64,000 nucleotides of DNA from CBFHMJ01 sp965656875. GTDB lineage: Bacteria > Pseudomonadota > Gammaproteobacteria > Enterobacterales > Alteromonadaceae. Under the pieces are notes generated by a model. The model was not told the origin of the DNA. It did no database searches and was given only the letters and a program-made list of their open reading frames with translations. The stretch spans positions 62,001 through 126,000 of the forward strand of contig CBFHMJ010000011.1 of NCBI GenBank assembly GCA_965656875.1. Direction: 5' to 3'. This document shows, in pieces, positions 6,715 through 16,299 of this stretch (its first letter is position 1; every line of letters begins with the position of its first letter). The position numbers and the translations under genes were made by a program.

Positions 6715-8949
6715 ATGACACAACGTAATGATCAAAACACTCAACCTTCTGCTGATACCACAGCGAACGAGCAAGACCAGAAAACACTCTCTCGTCGAAC
6801 TTTTATCAAAGGCGCAGCCGCCAGTGTGTTTATCGGGATGCATTTATCCGCTTTAACAGGCAATAAAGTCTTTGCAGCGACAGTCGAACCGGTTGCCGAT
6901 GTCGCACCTAATGCATTTTTACGCATAGCCACAGATAACACCGTGACAGTGTTAATCAAGCACATTGAATTTGGTCAGGGAGCATTCACCGGCCTGGCAA
7001 CACTCGTGGCTGAAGAATTAGATGCTGACTGGGCGCAAATCCGGGCAGAACATGCCCCGGCAAATGCCAAGCTTTACGTGAACAGTTTTTTCGGTGTTCA
7101 GGGAACAGGCGGTTCTACCGGGCTGGCGAACAGTTACATGACCATGCGAAAAGCCGGGGCGACGGCCCGCTTGTTGATGGTGGAAGCCGCCGCGAAAAAA
7201 TGGCGAGTTAAGCCTGCTTCAATCACTGTGAGTAATGGCGTGGTTTCTCACGCTGCATCAGGTCGAACGGCGCAATTTGGCGAGCTGGTGGACATCGCCG
7301 CTACCCTGCCGCCGCCAACCGGCGAACCGACACTCAAATCACCGGACCAGTTTAAGTTAATTGGTCAGGATCTACCGAAGCTGGACACCAAAGCCAAATC
7401 ATCGGGTTCCGCCACATACACGCTGGATATCTTCAAAGACAACATGGTAACCGTCGTGGTTGCCAGACCGCCTGCATTCGGTGCCACGGTTAAATCCTTT
7501 GATGCCAGCGCGACGAAAAAAGTTAAAGGCGTGGTGGATGTAAAATCAATAGGTCATGGCGTCGCGGTGTATGCCAATTCCACGTTCAATGCGATTAAAG
7601 GTCGAAAAGCATTACAGGTCGAATGGGATTTCAGCAACGCAGAACAGCGCAACAGTGAGCAGCTTTTTGCCGACTACCGCAACACGCTGGACACGAAAAA
7701 AGGCACGCAGGCCGGGTATCGTGGTGATGTGACTAAACTCCCCGAAACAGGGCGTAATACTATTAATCTGGAAATGAATTTTCCATTCCTGGCTCATGCA
7801 CCAATGGAACCACTGGACGCCGTGATGATGCATGAAAAAGGGCAAGTGACCGCCTGGTTTGGTAGCCAGATCCCGACGATGGATCAACTGGCGATTGCCA
7901 AAGTATTCAGTGTATCGCCAGATGCCGTAGACATTAAAACCCAACTCGCGGGAGGCAGTTTTGGTCGTCGAACCCAGCAAGACTCCGGGTTAGCCGCAGA
8001 GGCCGCGATGGTGACGAAAGCCATGCCAGAAGGCACCGCCGTGAAACTGGTCTGGACTCGGGAAGATGATATTCAAGGTGGCCGCTACCGTCCGATGTCT
8101 GTTCATCGCATGACTGGTGCTGTGGACGAGCAGGGCAATATTCTGGGATGGTCCCACAACATCGCGATTCAGTCGATTGTGGCGAACAGCCCGTTCCAGT
8201 CGATGATTCAGAATGGGTTTGATCCAACCTCAGTGGAAGGCGCTCATAACCAACCGTATTCAGTGCCACATTTCAACGTCAATCTGCATGATATGGAAAA
8301 CGGCGTGCCGATTCTCTGGTGGCGTTCAGTCGGCCATACTCACACCGGTTATGCGGTGGAAACCATGATTGACGCCTTACTGGAAAAAGCCGGAAAAGAC
8401 CCGATTCAGGGGCGAATTGAATTACTCGGCTATCACCCGCGTGAAGCCAACGTGCTGCGAACCATAGACGCCATGATGAAAAAAGCCGGGCCAGTGCCAG
8501 CGGGCCGCGCTCGTGGTGTGGCGATGGTGAAATCCTTTGGCAGTTTTGTGGCGCAGGTTGCTGAAGTATCGAAAGATCCGTCGGGTATGCCAAAAGTACA
8601 TAAAGTCTGGTGCGCGGCTGATTGTGGGTTAGTGGTCAATAACAACGTCGTTCAGGCGCAGCTTGAAGGCGGCATTGGTTACGGACTGGACGGCATTTTG
8701 CACGGTGAAATCACGCTTGGTGAAAACGGTCAGGTTGATCAAAGTAACTTCCATAATTACACCGTGTTACGCATTAACGAAATGCCGGAACTGGAGGTTG
8801 AAATTATTAAGTCAGCCGAAGCCCCGAGCGGTGTAGGTGAAGTGGGTGTGCCGCCTATCGCTCCGGCGGTAGCCAATGCCTGGCGTCGTTTGACGGGGCA
8901 GTTTGTCACCACGCTACCATTCTCTAAAGGCGTAAAACAGACCAGTTAA
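6715..8949 (+). CDS. Molybdopterin-binding large subunit, Tat-exported (IorB-like aldehyde/isoquinoline oxidoreductase)
   Basis: A 744-aa catalytic subunit of the xanthine-dehydrogenase family. A twin-arginine signal (SRRTFIKG, residues 26-33, then a hydrophobic stretch ending VFA at 54) predicts periplasmic export. The body has GTGGSTGLANSYMTMRKAGA, the loop AGGSFGRR and the C-terminal GVGEVGVPPIAPAVANA carrying the Glu expected to act as general base at the Mo site. It would hydroxylate an aldehyde or N-heterocycle, delivering electrons through the [2Fe-2S] subunit to a cytochrome or quinone acceptor not encoded here. The substrate cannot be told from sequence. XdhC at 3080-4123 is the likely maturation factor. 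Confidence 0.9.
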   Translation: MTQRNDQNTQPSADTTANEQDQKTLSRRTFIKGAAASVFIGMHLSALTGNKVFAATVEPVADVAPNAFLRIATDNTVTVLIKHIEFGQGAFTGLATLVAEELDADWAQIRAEHAPANAKLYVNSFFGVQGTGGSTGLANSYMTMRKAGATARLLMVEAAAKKWRVKPASITVSNGVVSHAASGRTAQFGELVDIAATLPPPTGEPTLKSPDQFKLIGQDLPKLDTKAKSSGSATYTLDIFKDNMVTVVVARPPAFGATVKSFDASATKKVKGVVDVKSIGHGVAVYANSTFNAIKGRKALQVEWDFSNAEQRNSEQLFADYRNTLDTKKGTQAGYRGDVTKLPETGRNTINLEMNFPFLAHAPMEPLDAVMMHEKGQVTAWFGSQIPTMDQLAIAKVFSVSPDAVDIKTQLAGGSFGRRTQQDSGLAAEAAMVTKAMPEGTAVKLVWTREDDIQGGRYRPMSVHRMTGAVDEQGNILGWSHNIAIQSIVANSPFQSMIQNGFDPTSVEGAHNQPYSVPHFNVNLHDMENGVPILWWRSVGHTHTGYAVETMIDALLEKAGKDPIQGRIELLGYHPREANVLRTIDAMMKKAGPVPAGRARGVAMVKSFGSFVAQVAEVSKDPSGMPKVHKVWCAADCGLVVNNNVVQAQLEGGIGYGLDGILHGEITLGENGQVDQSNFHNYTVLRINEMPELEVEIIKSAEAPSGVGEVGVPPIAPAVANAWRRLTGQFVTTLPFSKGVKQTS

Positions 8950-8985
8950 GCCAGATACATCCTTGTTAACGATGCTATAGATAAC

Positions 8986-9028
8986 AGCGTTTTTCCACGC
9001 AAATTATCCACGGAAAAACGCTTTTTTA
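8986..9028 (+). terminator. Intrinsic terminator after the iorAB-like operon
   Basis: An 11-nt stem AGCGTTTTTCC pairs with GGAAAAACGCT, with a 15-nt loop, followed by a T-run. It begins 37 nt after the iorB-like stop. Confidence 0.8.
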
Positions 9029-9106
9029 TTGCTATTAAGCACAACTTACCGCTAAATTCCCGCACTACGTTGATCTGATTACTGACACATTCCCCAAGGA
9101 TTTACC

Positions 9107-10183
9107 GTGCATTCTTTGTTTTCTCCACTCACGTTTAACAACGGCAAAACACTCAAAAATCGTTTTATGTTAGCGCCTCTGACCAATCAGCAAAGCTATG
9201 CCGATGGCACCTTGTCAGAGGATGAATATCACTGGTTAACGAAACGTGCTGAAGGCGGCTTCGGTTTAACCATGACCTGTGCTTCTCATGTTCAGGCGGT
9301 CGGGCAGGGCTTTCCTGGCCAGTTAGGTATTTTCTCAGATGAACACTTGCCTGGCTTAACACGTCTCGCGGCAGGCATTAAACAACACGACAGTCTGGCG
9401 GTTGTACAACTGCATCACGCGGGCAATCGCACCCCGGCTGATTTGATTGCAGACACGCCTGTTTGCCCGTCGGATGATCCGGAAAACGGTGCCAGAGCTT
9501 TAAGCAATGACGAAGTCCATCAACTGATTGAAGACTTTATTCAGGGAGCCATTCGCGCAGAACAGGCAGGTTTTGATGGTGTGGAATTACACGGCGCACA
9601 CGGTTACATCATTTGCCAGTTTTTAAGTCCGACAATCAACCAGCGGACAGACGAATTCGGCGGTAGTACTGAAAATCGCGCTCGTCTGTTGCATCGCATT
9701 ATCGACGGTATTCGCGAACGCTGTCAGCCGGGTTTTATTCTTGGCGTCCGGTTATCACCAGAACGCTTTGGTTTAGCCTTCAATGAGATGCAACAACTCG
9801 CCGAAACCCTGATGACCAGCAATCAAATTGACTATCTGGACATGTCCTTGTGGGATTCATTCAAAACACCTGAAGAAACCGACTATCAGGATAAATCCCT
9901 GTTGGACTGGTTTGCTGCATTACCTCGTGGCAACACAAAACTGTTTGTTGCGGGCGGTATTAAATCTGGCGCTGATGTTCAGCAAGCGATGGCCGCAGGC
10001 ATTGACGGCGTGATCATTGGCCGTTCTGCGATCATTCATCACGACTTTCCCCGTCAAATTCAGGCAAACGCCGATTTTGAACCGTTGGCAATTCCGGTGA
10101 GCCGGGATCATCTGACAAACGAAGGCGTTACGGGCAAGTTTCTGGACTACCTGACGACTCGATTTGACATGGTGAAAGATTAA
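9107..10183 (+). CDS. NADH:flavin oxidoreductase, Old Yellow Enzyme family
   Basis: A 358-aa FMN-dependent TIM-barrel reductase. Visible family features are the N-terminal NRFMLAPLTN, VVQLHHAGNRT, the substrate-binding VELHGAHGYIICQFLSP, NQRTDEFGGSTENRARL and the C-terminal phosphate-binding FVAGGIKSG and GVIIGRSA. Such enzymes reduce activated alkenes, nitro compounds or 2,4-dienoyl thioesters with NAD(P)H. The length indicates the single-domain form without the FeS/FAD extension of 2,4-dienoyl-CoA reductase. It is a single transcription unit between two terminators. The substrate is not deducible. Confidence 0.9.
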   Translation: MHSLFSPLTFNNGKTLKNRFMLAPLTNQQSYADGTLSEDEYHWLTKRAEGGFGLTMTCASHVQAVGQGFPGQLGIFSDEHLPGLTRLAAGIKQHDSLAVVQLHHAGNRTPADLIADTPVCPSDDPENGARALSNDEVHQLIEDFIQGAIRAEQAGFDGVELHGAHGYIICQFLSPTINQRTDEFGGSTENRARLLHRIIDGIRERCQPGFILGVRLSPERFGLAFNEMQQLAETLMTSNQIDYLDMSLWDSFKTPEETDYQDKSLLDWFAALPRGNTKLFVAGGIKSGADVQQAMAAGIDGVIIGRSAIIHHDFPRQIQANADFEPLAIPVSRDHLTNEGVTGKFLDYLTTRFDMVKD

Positions 10184-10237
10184 GAGCGGTTGAACCCGAG
10201 GTCTTTCGAACGGACTGTTCAATGCATCAGAACGATA

Positions 10238-10266
10238 AAAGCCCTGACAGGTGATGCCAGGGCTTT
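10238..10266. terminator. Intrinsic terminator, probably bidirectional
   Basis: AAAGCCCTG (10238-10246) and CAGGGCTTT (10258-10266) form a stem between the convergent OYE and TonB-receptor genes. A-rich and T-rich flanks on both sides suit termination in both directions. Confidence 0.75.
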
Positions 10267-10320
10267 GTCGTTTTACAGGTTAATTGTCTGGTTAAGACAT
10301 TTTAGTCACGTTTCAGGCCG

Positions 10321-12657
10321 TTAGAACATCGCCTGAACAGTGAAACTAATCTGACGTGGCTCGCCAAGGTCTAGTTGGTTAACACCCAGAGGACCAGCCG
10401 ACGTTGCGCTGAAGAAGTTATTTACATACTCCCTGTCCAGCAAGTTTCTTACGGTGATGAATGCTTTGTAGTTATCCATCTCATAACCGAACTGCGCATT
10501 AACTAACATTCGGCCATCGTTTTCTGGCTCTTTATCGGTCGCAAAATCAAAATCAGGAATAATGATTTTCGGGTTCACATAAGCGCGTGAACTGTCAGCG
10601 TAGTTTGCGTTGACGTTCAGGTAGAAACCATTGTCGAAACGATAATCAGCCGAGATATTCGCGGTCAACTCCGGCGCGTCTGCGAATGAGTAGCCCGATA
10701 AATCCGTCGTTGTACCTTGTGTTTCAAACTGGAAGTCTTCGAATTCAGTTTTTGAGTAGCCAATTCCCGCTGTTAGCGTGAACTGATTCGTTGGATACCA
10801 GAACACTTCAGTTTCAGCACCGCGAACGGTAGAAGAACCCGCGTTTAATGTCTCGCGATCATACTGGTTGCTGGAAAGCTGTACCTGAACCTGTTGATCT
10901 GTCCAGTCTACGTAGAACGCATTCGCGTTAACCACTAACTCACCATCAAGCCATACTGAGCGAAGTGAAAGCTCGTAGTTGTTGGTGTATTCCGGTGAGT
11001 AAGTAAACACTGACGCACGAGAGATGTTCGTACCAACACCACCTGAACGATAACCCTTCTGGTAAATCGCGTTTAAGGTCATGTCGTCGTTGAAATGATA
11101 GCTTACGCCCAGTTTTGGTAAGAACGCATCGAAATCCGTGTCAGACAACGGGGCTGTGCCTGATGCGTTAGACGCCTGAAGCATTAACTGAGCATTCAAA
11201 CCCGCTAATAGCTGGCCCAGCATTGGGTTAGCCTGACCATAGAACGCCGGATCAGGTAGTTTGTCTGCGTTTTCGATGGTGTACAGACTGTTTGATGCGT
11301 TTTCCTGTTCTTCTTTATCAAAACGCGCACCCGCGATGATGTCCCACTGATCATTCAACGACCAGGTTACATCCGCAAAAATCGCCTGTGATTTTACTTT
11401 TTGCTGCATGTCCGTCGCCGTACCCAACTGGACCGGATCGACATCGGCGTATAACGCTAATACCTGGTCAGCCATCGCCTGAGGCAAGCCAAGGCCACCA
11501 AACTCTGCTGGCGCAGTTAATAAGGTTGGTACGCCAAGCGCCGCCAGTGTGATTGAACGGCGGCCGCCCGATTCATCTTCAACATCTAAATCTGAGTAGA
11601 ACAAGCCGAACACACCCTTCAGATTGTCGTAATCAAAGGTGAAACGCAGTTCCTGGCTGAACGTTTTATCGTTACGGTCGTAATCCAGTACTGAATCCGG
11701 TGCTGGCGTTAAATCGCCGTCCCACTGGTAGCCATAATCCACATCACTGTAAGTTGTGATTGAATCAAGGGTCCAGTTCTCGTTCAGTTCATAACTGATT
11801 TCAAGGTTGGATAAATCACTGTCGGTGAATTCAAAGATTGGCGCGTCGAAATCATTGATGCGCGGGTCTGATGCTGAATTACCCATGATCCAGCGAGGAC
11901 CAATTTCGTTTTCATTGTTGGTGTACGTGAATAATGCACGTAAACCCGGAATCGCTTCTGGTTCAAACAACAACTTCGCACGATAGTTGTCTGACTCACG
12001 ATAGTCTGATTTTGCCTGACGAGTTTCGTTGTAGTTAAACCCGTCAAAATCTTTGGTTTCCGCAGCAATACGGAACGCAAGCTGGTTATCCACCAGTTCA
12101 CCACCACCGGCGATTGCGTATTCACGCTGGCCGTTTTCGCCTACTGTAATTTGTCCTTTACCCGACCATTCATAGGTTGGGTCCTGAGTACGAATGATCA
12201 CCGCACCCGCTAACGCGTTACGGCCCTGAATCGTTGACTGTGGACCACGGAAAATTTCAACCTGCGACACGTCCCACATGGTCAGAGAGCCCTGACGCAT
12301 TAAACGGAAAGGCATCGGTGCGCCATCAAAATACATACTGGTCAGGTAGCTGTTACCGCCGCCGGATACGTTGAATGCATCAATACCGCGAATGCTGAAT
12401 CCATTATTAAGTGAACCATGCACGTTCGGCATAGCGTTGAATACATCGGCAACATGTTGAATGTTGAACTTTTCGATGTCGCTCGCTGTGACAACAGCAA
12501 CACTGTTCGGTGTCTCTTGCAACGTTCGGTCGATTTTTTGACCAGTAACCACGATGGTTTCAGTCGGCTGTTCTTCTGCAAACGCAGGCGCAACAGTCAG
12601 GCTGGTAGCCAGTGCAAGGGCGATGCTGTGTGCAACGTGTGACAGTTTCATTTTCAT
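10321..12657 (-). CDS. TonB-dependent outer-membrane receptor
   Basis: A 778-aa receptor. The signal peptide covers residues 1-27 (cleavage after AFA), the TonB box is ETIVVTG (about 32-38), and the plug carries VEIFRGPQSTIQGRNALAGAVI. The barrel ends with the aromatic C-terminus VQAMF. The CDS uses TonB/ExbBD energy to import a ligand. The Fur-like box upstream and the divergent PepSY operon suggest an iron chelate such as a siderophore. Several loop segments are long and variable, as usual. The ligand cannot be identified from sequence. Nothing else is visible in its 175-bp upstream region besides the Fur-like box and A/T-rich promoter sequence. Confidence 0.92.
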   Translation of the reverse strand: MKMKLSHVAHSIALALATSLTVAPAFAEEQPTETIVVTGQKIDRTLQETPNSVAVVTASDIEKFNIQHVADVFNAMPNVHGSLNNGFSIRGIDAFNVSGGGNSYLTSMYFDGAPMPFRLMRQGSLTMWDVSQVEIFRGPQSTIQGRNALAGAVIIRTQDPTYEWSGKGQITVGENGQREYAIAGGGELVDNQLAFRIAAETKDFDGFNYNETRQAKSDYRESDNYRAKLLFEPEAIPGLRALFTYTNNENEIGPRWIMGNSASDPRINDFDAPIFEFTDSDLSNLEISYELNENWTLDSITTYSDVDYGYQWDGDLTPAPDSVLDYDRNDKTFSQELRFTFDYDNLKGVFGLFYSDLDVEDESGGRRSITLAALGVPTLLTAPAEFGGLGLPQAMADQVLALYADVDPVQLGTATDMQQKVKSQAIFADVTWSLNDQWDIIAGARFDKEEQENASNSLYTIENADKLPDPAFYGQANPMLGQLLAGLNAQLMLQASNASGTAPLSDTDFDAFLPKLGVSYHFNDDMTLNAIYQKGYRSGGVGTNISRASVFTYSPEYTNNYELSLRSVWLDGELVVNANAFYVDWTDQQVQVQLSSNQYDRETLNAGSSTVRGAETEVFWYPTNQFTLTAGIGYSKTEFEDFQFETQGTTTDLSGYSFADAPELTANISADYRFDNGFYLNVNANYADSSRAYVNPKIIIPDFDFATDKEPENDGRMLVNAQFGYEMDNYKAFITVRNLLDREYVNNFFSATSAGPLGVNQLDLGEPRQISFTVQAMF

Positions 12658-12754
12658 CCCTATGTGTAAAGGTTACACAAATTACAGTTGTTAATAGTCT
12701 TGCTCTAAATAGCAATGTTTCTAATATCAGAACATGCTTATATAACAATGTTAT

Positions 12755-12775
12755 TGCGAATCATTCTTATTTGCA
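12755..12775. promoter_or_regulatory. Fur-like box between divergent iron-uptake genes
   Basis: TGCGAATCATTCTTATTTGC, read on the other strand GCAAATAAGAATGATTCGCA, matches the usual Fur-site pattern of NATWAT-type hexamers. It sits between the TonB receptor start (12657, minus strand) and the PepSY operon start (12834, plus strand), so one site could repress both under iron repletion. Confidence 0.65.
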
Positions 12776-12833
12776 AGTGTGAATAAATTACGTTACTTTA
12801 ATTGTCCGAATTCGAAGCAAATACGTATAAAAA

Positions 12834-13127
12834 ATGGAAAAGCGCAACACTGAGGAAAAGCACACATTTTCACGCCTGAAAAACCGGCTGTTCGCCGCCA
12901 TTGTTATGGTGTTGGTGACATCCGTGTTAATCGTGCCAGGCATGACCACCTATTTACCCTTGCATCAGAATGACGCAATTGGGTTACCTATTTTACTGTT
13001 TCCATTTATCTGGACCGCTCTGTTTATTTACTGCTTTATGGCCGAATCGTTATGGCGAGTCTGGGCCGTATTGACCGGGTTGGCGGTATTGCACGGACTG
13101 TGCGTTTATTTGGCATTAATGGGTTAA
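12834..13127 (+). CDS. Small membrane protein of iron-uptake PepSY operon (DUF3649-like)
   Basis: A 97-aa protein with three hydrophobic segments (about residues 18-38, 48-69 and 75-95) and the pattern ESLWRVWAVLTGLAVL. This resembles the DUF3649 family, which often precedes PepSY-TM genes in iron loci. It has no clear ribosome binding site at this ATG. It is the first gene of a three-gene operon, 16 nt before the PepSY gene. The function is unknown; probably an accessory of the membrane reductase. Confidence 0.6.
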   Translation: MEKRNTEEKHTFSRLKNRLFAAIVMVLVTSVLIVPGMTTYLPLHQNDAIGLPILLFPFIWTALFIYCFMAESLWRVWAVLTGLAVLHGLCVYLALMG

Positions 13128-13143
13128 ACAGGGACGAATACTG

Positions 13144-14763
13144 ATGAAAAGTTACACCATCAAAAAACTCTACAAATTACACGCCTGGGTTGGCGTTATC
13201 ACAGGTATCTTATTGTTTATTATCGCGTTTAGTGGCGCGGTAGCCGTATTTGCCCGCCCGGAGCTGAAAATCTGGGCTAACAACGACATTCGTGGCGAAG
13301 TGCCAATTAATCCTGCTGCTTATCAACAGCTTATCGATACTTATGCCAAACAGGTTGGCGACGAATACCTGGAAGAAATTCATGTTCAGTTTCCCGGCGC
13401 ACGTTCGACAGAATATGCCCGAGTGATCTTTGAAGGTCACTTTGAGCAACCTGATGGCAAAGAACACCATCAGGGCATCGTGTATCAGTTTCATCCAACG
13501 ACGCTGGAAGAAGTGAGCAAAACCGATATGGACACGTTTTTCGCCAATCCGCCGCTTGATATGGCCTCATTCCTGGCCCATTTTCATGCCGACTTACACC
13601 TCGGTCGCCCGGTTGGGCTGATTCTAACCGGCTTACTCGGTTTAACCCTGATGGTGTCTATCGCGACCGGCCTGATTGTTCACCGAAAAATCCTTGCGCA
13701 ACTCTTCACATTCCGCCCAACGAAAAGCTTTTCACTCATGCTGAACGACGGCCATAAAGCCATGAGCGTCTGGGGCGTTATGTTCCATTCAGTTATTGCC
13801 TTTACCGGCGCGTTTCTTGGCCTTGCGACCGTTGTGATGATCCCCGCAGCCGCCTGGGTCAGTTTTAATGGCGATCAGGAAAAACTGATAGAAACCTTCA
13901 CCACCATGAAACCACCCGTGATGAGCCAGATCGAAGGCCCCTCGAAGATTGCCGACATCATGGAAACCAGCCGCCTGCAATTCCCAGAACTCACCATGAC
14001 TCACATGTCGATTTTCGGTTACGGCGATAAAAATAATCTGGTGTATATGAACGGATTAGGCGACAGCGAAATGGGCAGTAAGTCCATGCTGTACAAAGGT
14101 GAAGACGGCAGTTTTGTCAAAGCAGAAGCAACCTTTGGCCGCCTGGAAGGCATTACAGGCAAATTGCTCGATGTCCTGTTTCCACTGCATTTTGGTAACT
14201 TTGGCGGCATTCTCGTCAAATGTCTGTGGGCGATTTTAGGGCTATCGACCGCACTGCTGCCAATCAGCGGCATGATGCTGTGGATCGAGCGCGGCTTACA
14301 GGCAAAAAATCCCTCATTCAGCCCCACCACTTATCACGGCTTACAACGTTTACTGGTCGGCAGTTGCATGGGGATTGTACTCGCGACCGCTTTTCTGTTC
14401 CCGTCACAACTCGCACTCAATTACTGGATGGCCGGTGTCGATCACACCAGCGCCATTTTCTGGCTGTTTTTTGGTAGCTGGGGCACAGCCTTGCTGTTCA
14501 GCCTGGCCACAAAACCCGTTATTTCCTTCCAGGTAACCGCCTGGATCACGGCGGGCTTACTCATTGTGACCATGCCGCTCGACGCTCTGCTTAACAACAG
14601 CCACTTGTTCAACCTGCATGAAACCGGACACCTGGTCTCCAACCTGGTCGATCTGACGCTGTTCATGCTGGGTTTATTGATTGTCTGGTCGGTGAATAAA
14701 CTCGACCAGCGACAAGCAACAACCACTGACATTCCTCACGACTCACTGGCAGCGATGGAGTAA
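13144..14763 (+). CDS. PepSY-associated transmembrane protein, probable ferric-siderophore reductase
   Basis: A 539-aa inner-membrane protein. The first helix region KLHAWVGVITGILLFIIAFS is the PepSY-TM signature. Other membrane spans lie near residues 155-180, 200-235, 355-385, 400-425, 440-460, 465-485 and 505-525. Conserved membrane His residues (HAWVG, HFHADLHLG, HSVIAFTG, HFGNFGG) could ligate haem. Members such as FoxB/FpvG-type proteins reduce ferric siderophores in the periplasm or inner membrane. Linkage to the divergent TonB receptor and Fur-like box supports that role. RBS AGGGA upstream of the ATG. Confidence 0.82.
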   Translation: MKSYTIKKLYKLHAWVGVITGILLFIIAFSGAVAVFARPELKIWANNDIRGEVPINPAAYQQLIDTYAKQVGDEYLEEIHVQFPGARSTEYARVIFEGHFEQPDGKEHHQGIVYQFHPTTLEEVSKTDMDTFFANPPLDMASFLAHFHADLHLGRPVGLILTGLLGLTLMVSIATGLIVHRKILAQLFTFRPTKSFSLMLNDGHKAMSVWGVMFHSVIAFTGAFLGLATVVMIPAAAWVSFNGDQEKLIETFTTMKPPVMSQIEGPSKIADIMETSRLQFPELTMTHMSIFGYGDKNNLVYMNGLGDSEMGSKSMLYKGEDGSFVKAEATFGRLEGITGKLLDVLFPLHFGNFGGILVKCLWAILGLSTALLPISGMMLWIERGLQAKNPSFSPTTYHGLQRLLVGSCMGIVLATAFLFPSQLALNYWMAGVDHTSAIFWLFFGSWGTALLFSLATKPVISFQVTAWITAGLLIVTMPLDALLNNSHLFNLHETGHLVSNLVDLTLFMLGLLIVWSVNKLDQRQATTTDIPHDSLAAME

Positions 14764-14768
14764 ACATC

Positions 14769-15032
14769 ATGGATCTACTCACTATCTTAATGGCAACACT
14801 GTTCACCTGTATTGGCGTCTGGACACTCAATCTGGACGGCAGTTTCACCACACACCTGAAAAGCCGGTTAATCGGCCTGGCACTGCATGTTAGCGCCATG
14901 CTGATGCTGATGAACGTTTATGGCAACTTTCGCGGATTCTTCGTGTTTGTTGCCCTTGCCTCGGTAGTGGGGATGTTCTTCACGATGTTGTCCTACTACG
15001 TGTTTGACAATCGCCAGGCACGACAAGGATAA
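14769..15032 (+). CDS. Small membrane protein of PepSY operon (DUF3325-like)
   Basis: An 87-aa protein with three predicted membrane segments (about 2-17, 32-50 and 53-75). It begins 5 nt after the PepSY stop and has no separate ribosome binding site, indicating translational coupling. Size, topology and location match DUF3325-type companions of PepSY reductases, but the sequence signature is weak. Its role is inferred only from context. Confidence 0.55.
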   Translation: MDLLTILMATLFTCIGVWTLNLDGSFTTHLKSRLIGLALHVSAMLMLMNVYGNFRGFFVFVALASVVGMFFTMLSYYVFDNRQARQG

Positions 15033-15155
15033 ATCAACGGTTTCACCCGTTCGGTGGCTTAGCTAACACTAAGCCGCCGGACAATCTCTTTTCCTTATTA
15101 CTAAACGCTCGTTTCTTGTCTCCAAAAAAATAAAAAACTTTCCTCAACTATTCGC

Positions 15156-15186
15156 TTGACCTTACCCCTGGGGTAATCTTTATCGT
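15156..15186 (+). promoter_or_regulatory. MerR-type promoter and operator
   Basis: TTGACC (15156-15161) and TATCGT (15181-15186) are separated by 19 nt rather than 17. The spacer contains the perfect palindrome TTACCCC-T-GGGGTAA (15162-15176). Overlong spacers around a dyad are the hallmark of promoters untwisted by MerR-family activators; the regulator gene lies directly downstream. Confidence 0.85.
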
Positions 15187-15215
15187 TCTTTCCATCAACA
15201 GCGATAGCAAACACT

Positions 15216-16016
15216 ATGTACAGCATCGGCGAGTTTTCACGCATTACCCGATTAACGCTTAAAGCACTGCGGCTCTACCATGACAAAGGCATACTGATAC
15301 CCAGTTATATCGATGACGACACCGGGTATCGCTATTACAACAAGGACGATCTCGAAAAAGCCCGACGGATTGTCATGCTCAAGCAAATGCGTTGCTCACT
15401 GGCCGATATACAGGCCATTTGTAACAACAACACAGATGACGCCGATCTCATGCAATTTCTGCGCGAACGACAGCGCAGTATTCAATCTGAGATCCAACAG
15501 TTAAAGGCTATTGCGAACGCCATAAACGGCATTATTGGAAAAGAAACAAGAGCGGAAAAAATGAATCAACCAGCCTTTGATATTGAAGTCAGAATGATTG
15601 ACGACACCCAGGTTATAGCGCAACGTTGGACAGGGACGTACCAACAAACCGGAGAAACAGCAGGAAAGCTCTACAAAGCAGCAGGAAGGCACACCGGCGG
15701 CACCATGTTTAACCTGTATTACGACGGTGAGTACAAAGACGAGAATGCCGATATTGAAACCTGCCTTCCGGTGAAAAAGCCCCTGAACGGCAAATTCGAC
15801 TGTAAAACTATTGTCGGCGGCAAGTTTGTCACCCTGGTACACAAAGGCGGTTACGACACGATTGGCGACAGCTACGCCAGACTGTTCGAATACATTAACC
15901 ACGAAGGTCTCGAAGCCGGTATTCCCAGCCGGGAAATCTATCACAAAGGCCCAGGTATTGTGTTCAAAGGTAATCCCAATAACTACCTGACAGAAATCCA
16001 AATCCCGGTGCTGTAA
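15216..16016 (+). CDS. MerR-family regulator with GyrI-like effector domain (BmrR type)
   Basis: A 266-aa protein. Residues 1-70 are a MerR winged-helix domain (MYSIGEFSRITRLTLKALRL, then YHDKGIL, GYRYY), residues ~75-115 a coiled-coil dimer helix, and residues ~120-266 a GyrI-like/AraC-effector-binding domain that in BmrR-type proteins holds hydrophobic drugs. The C-terminal fold has VTLVHKGGYDTIGDSYARLFEYI. The promoter with a 19-bp spacer immediately upstream indicates autoactivation. No efflux pump is adjacent, so the regulated target is unknown. It follows the iron operon on the same strand but has its own promoter. Confidence 0.88.
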   Translation: MYSIGEFSRITRLTLKALRLYHDKGILIPSYIDDDTGYRYYNKDDLEKARRIVMLKQMRCSLADIQAICNNNTDDADLMQFLRERQRSIQSEIQQLKAIANAINGIIGKETRAEKMNQPAFDIEVRMIDDTQVIAQRWTGTYQQTGETAGKLYKAAGRHTGGTMFNLYYDGEYKDENADIETCLPVKKPLNGKFDCKTIVGGKFVTLVHKGGYDTIGDSYARLFEYINHEGLEAGIPSREIYHKGPGIVFKGNPNNYLTEIQIPVL

Positions 16017-16163
16017 AGCCAGTCGCCCCTTGCTTTAAGCCCGTGACACACGGAGCAAACGAATAAAGGACGGACAGAACCAAATCTCCACTACACGTTA
16101 CACGAAATTTTATAAGTCTGATTGCAAAATGTTACACCTGTAGATCCACACCCACGGTAAAAG

Positions 16164-16192
16164 GCCATCTCCCCATAGATGGCTTTTTTTTT
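16164..16192 (+). terminator. Intrinsic terminator after the MerR gene
   Basis: GCCATCT (16164-16170) pairs with AGATGGC (16177-16183) around a 6-nt loop and is followed by nine T residues. It is about 150 nt after the stop. Confidence 0.85.
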
Positions 16193-16273
16193 GGTTTTTA
16201 AACTATCATTCAAATGTGTGCGTTATTTGATGTTGACCAGAACACCGCACTCATCCGTTATAAAATAGACAGA

Positions 16274-16299
16274 ACGCCCTTTTAGCACGCCCTTTTAGC
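16274..16299. repeat. 13-bp tandem duplication in AT-rich intergenic DNA
   Basis: ACGCCCTTTTAGC occurs twice in tandem (16274-16286 and 16287-16299). The surrounding 16193-16660 region is strongly A/T-rich, with no open frame or clear promoter that I can support. Confidence 0.6.
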
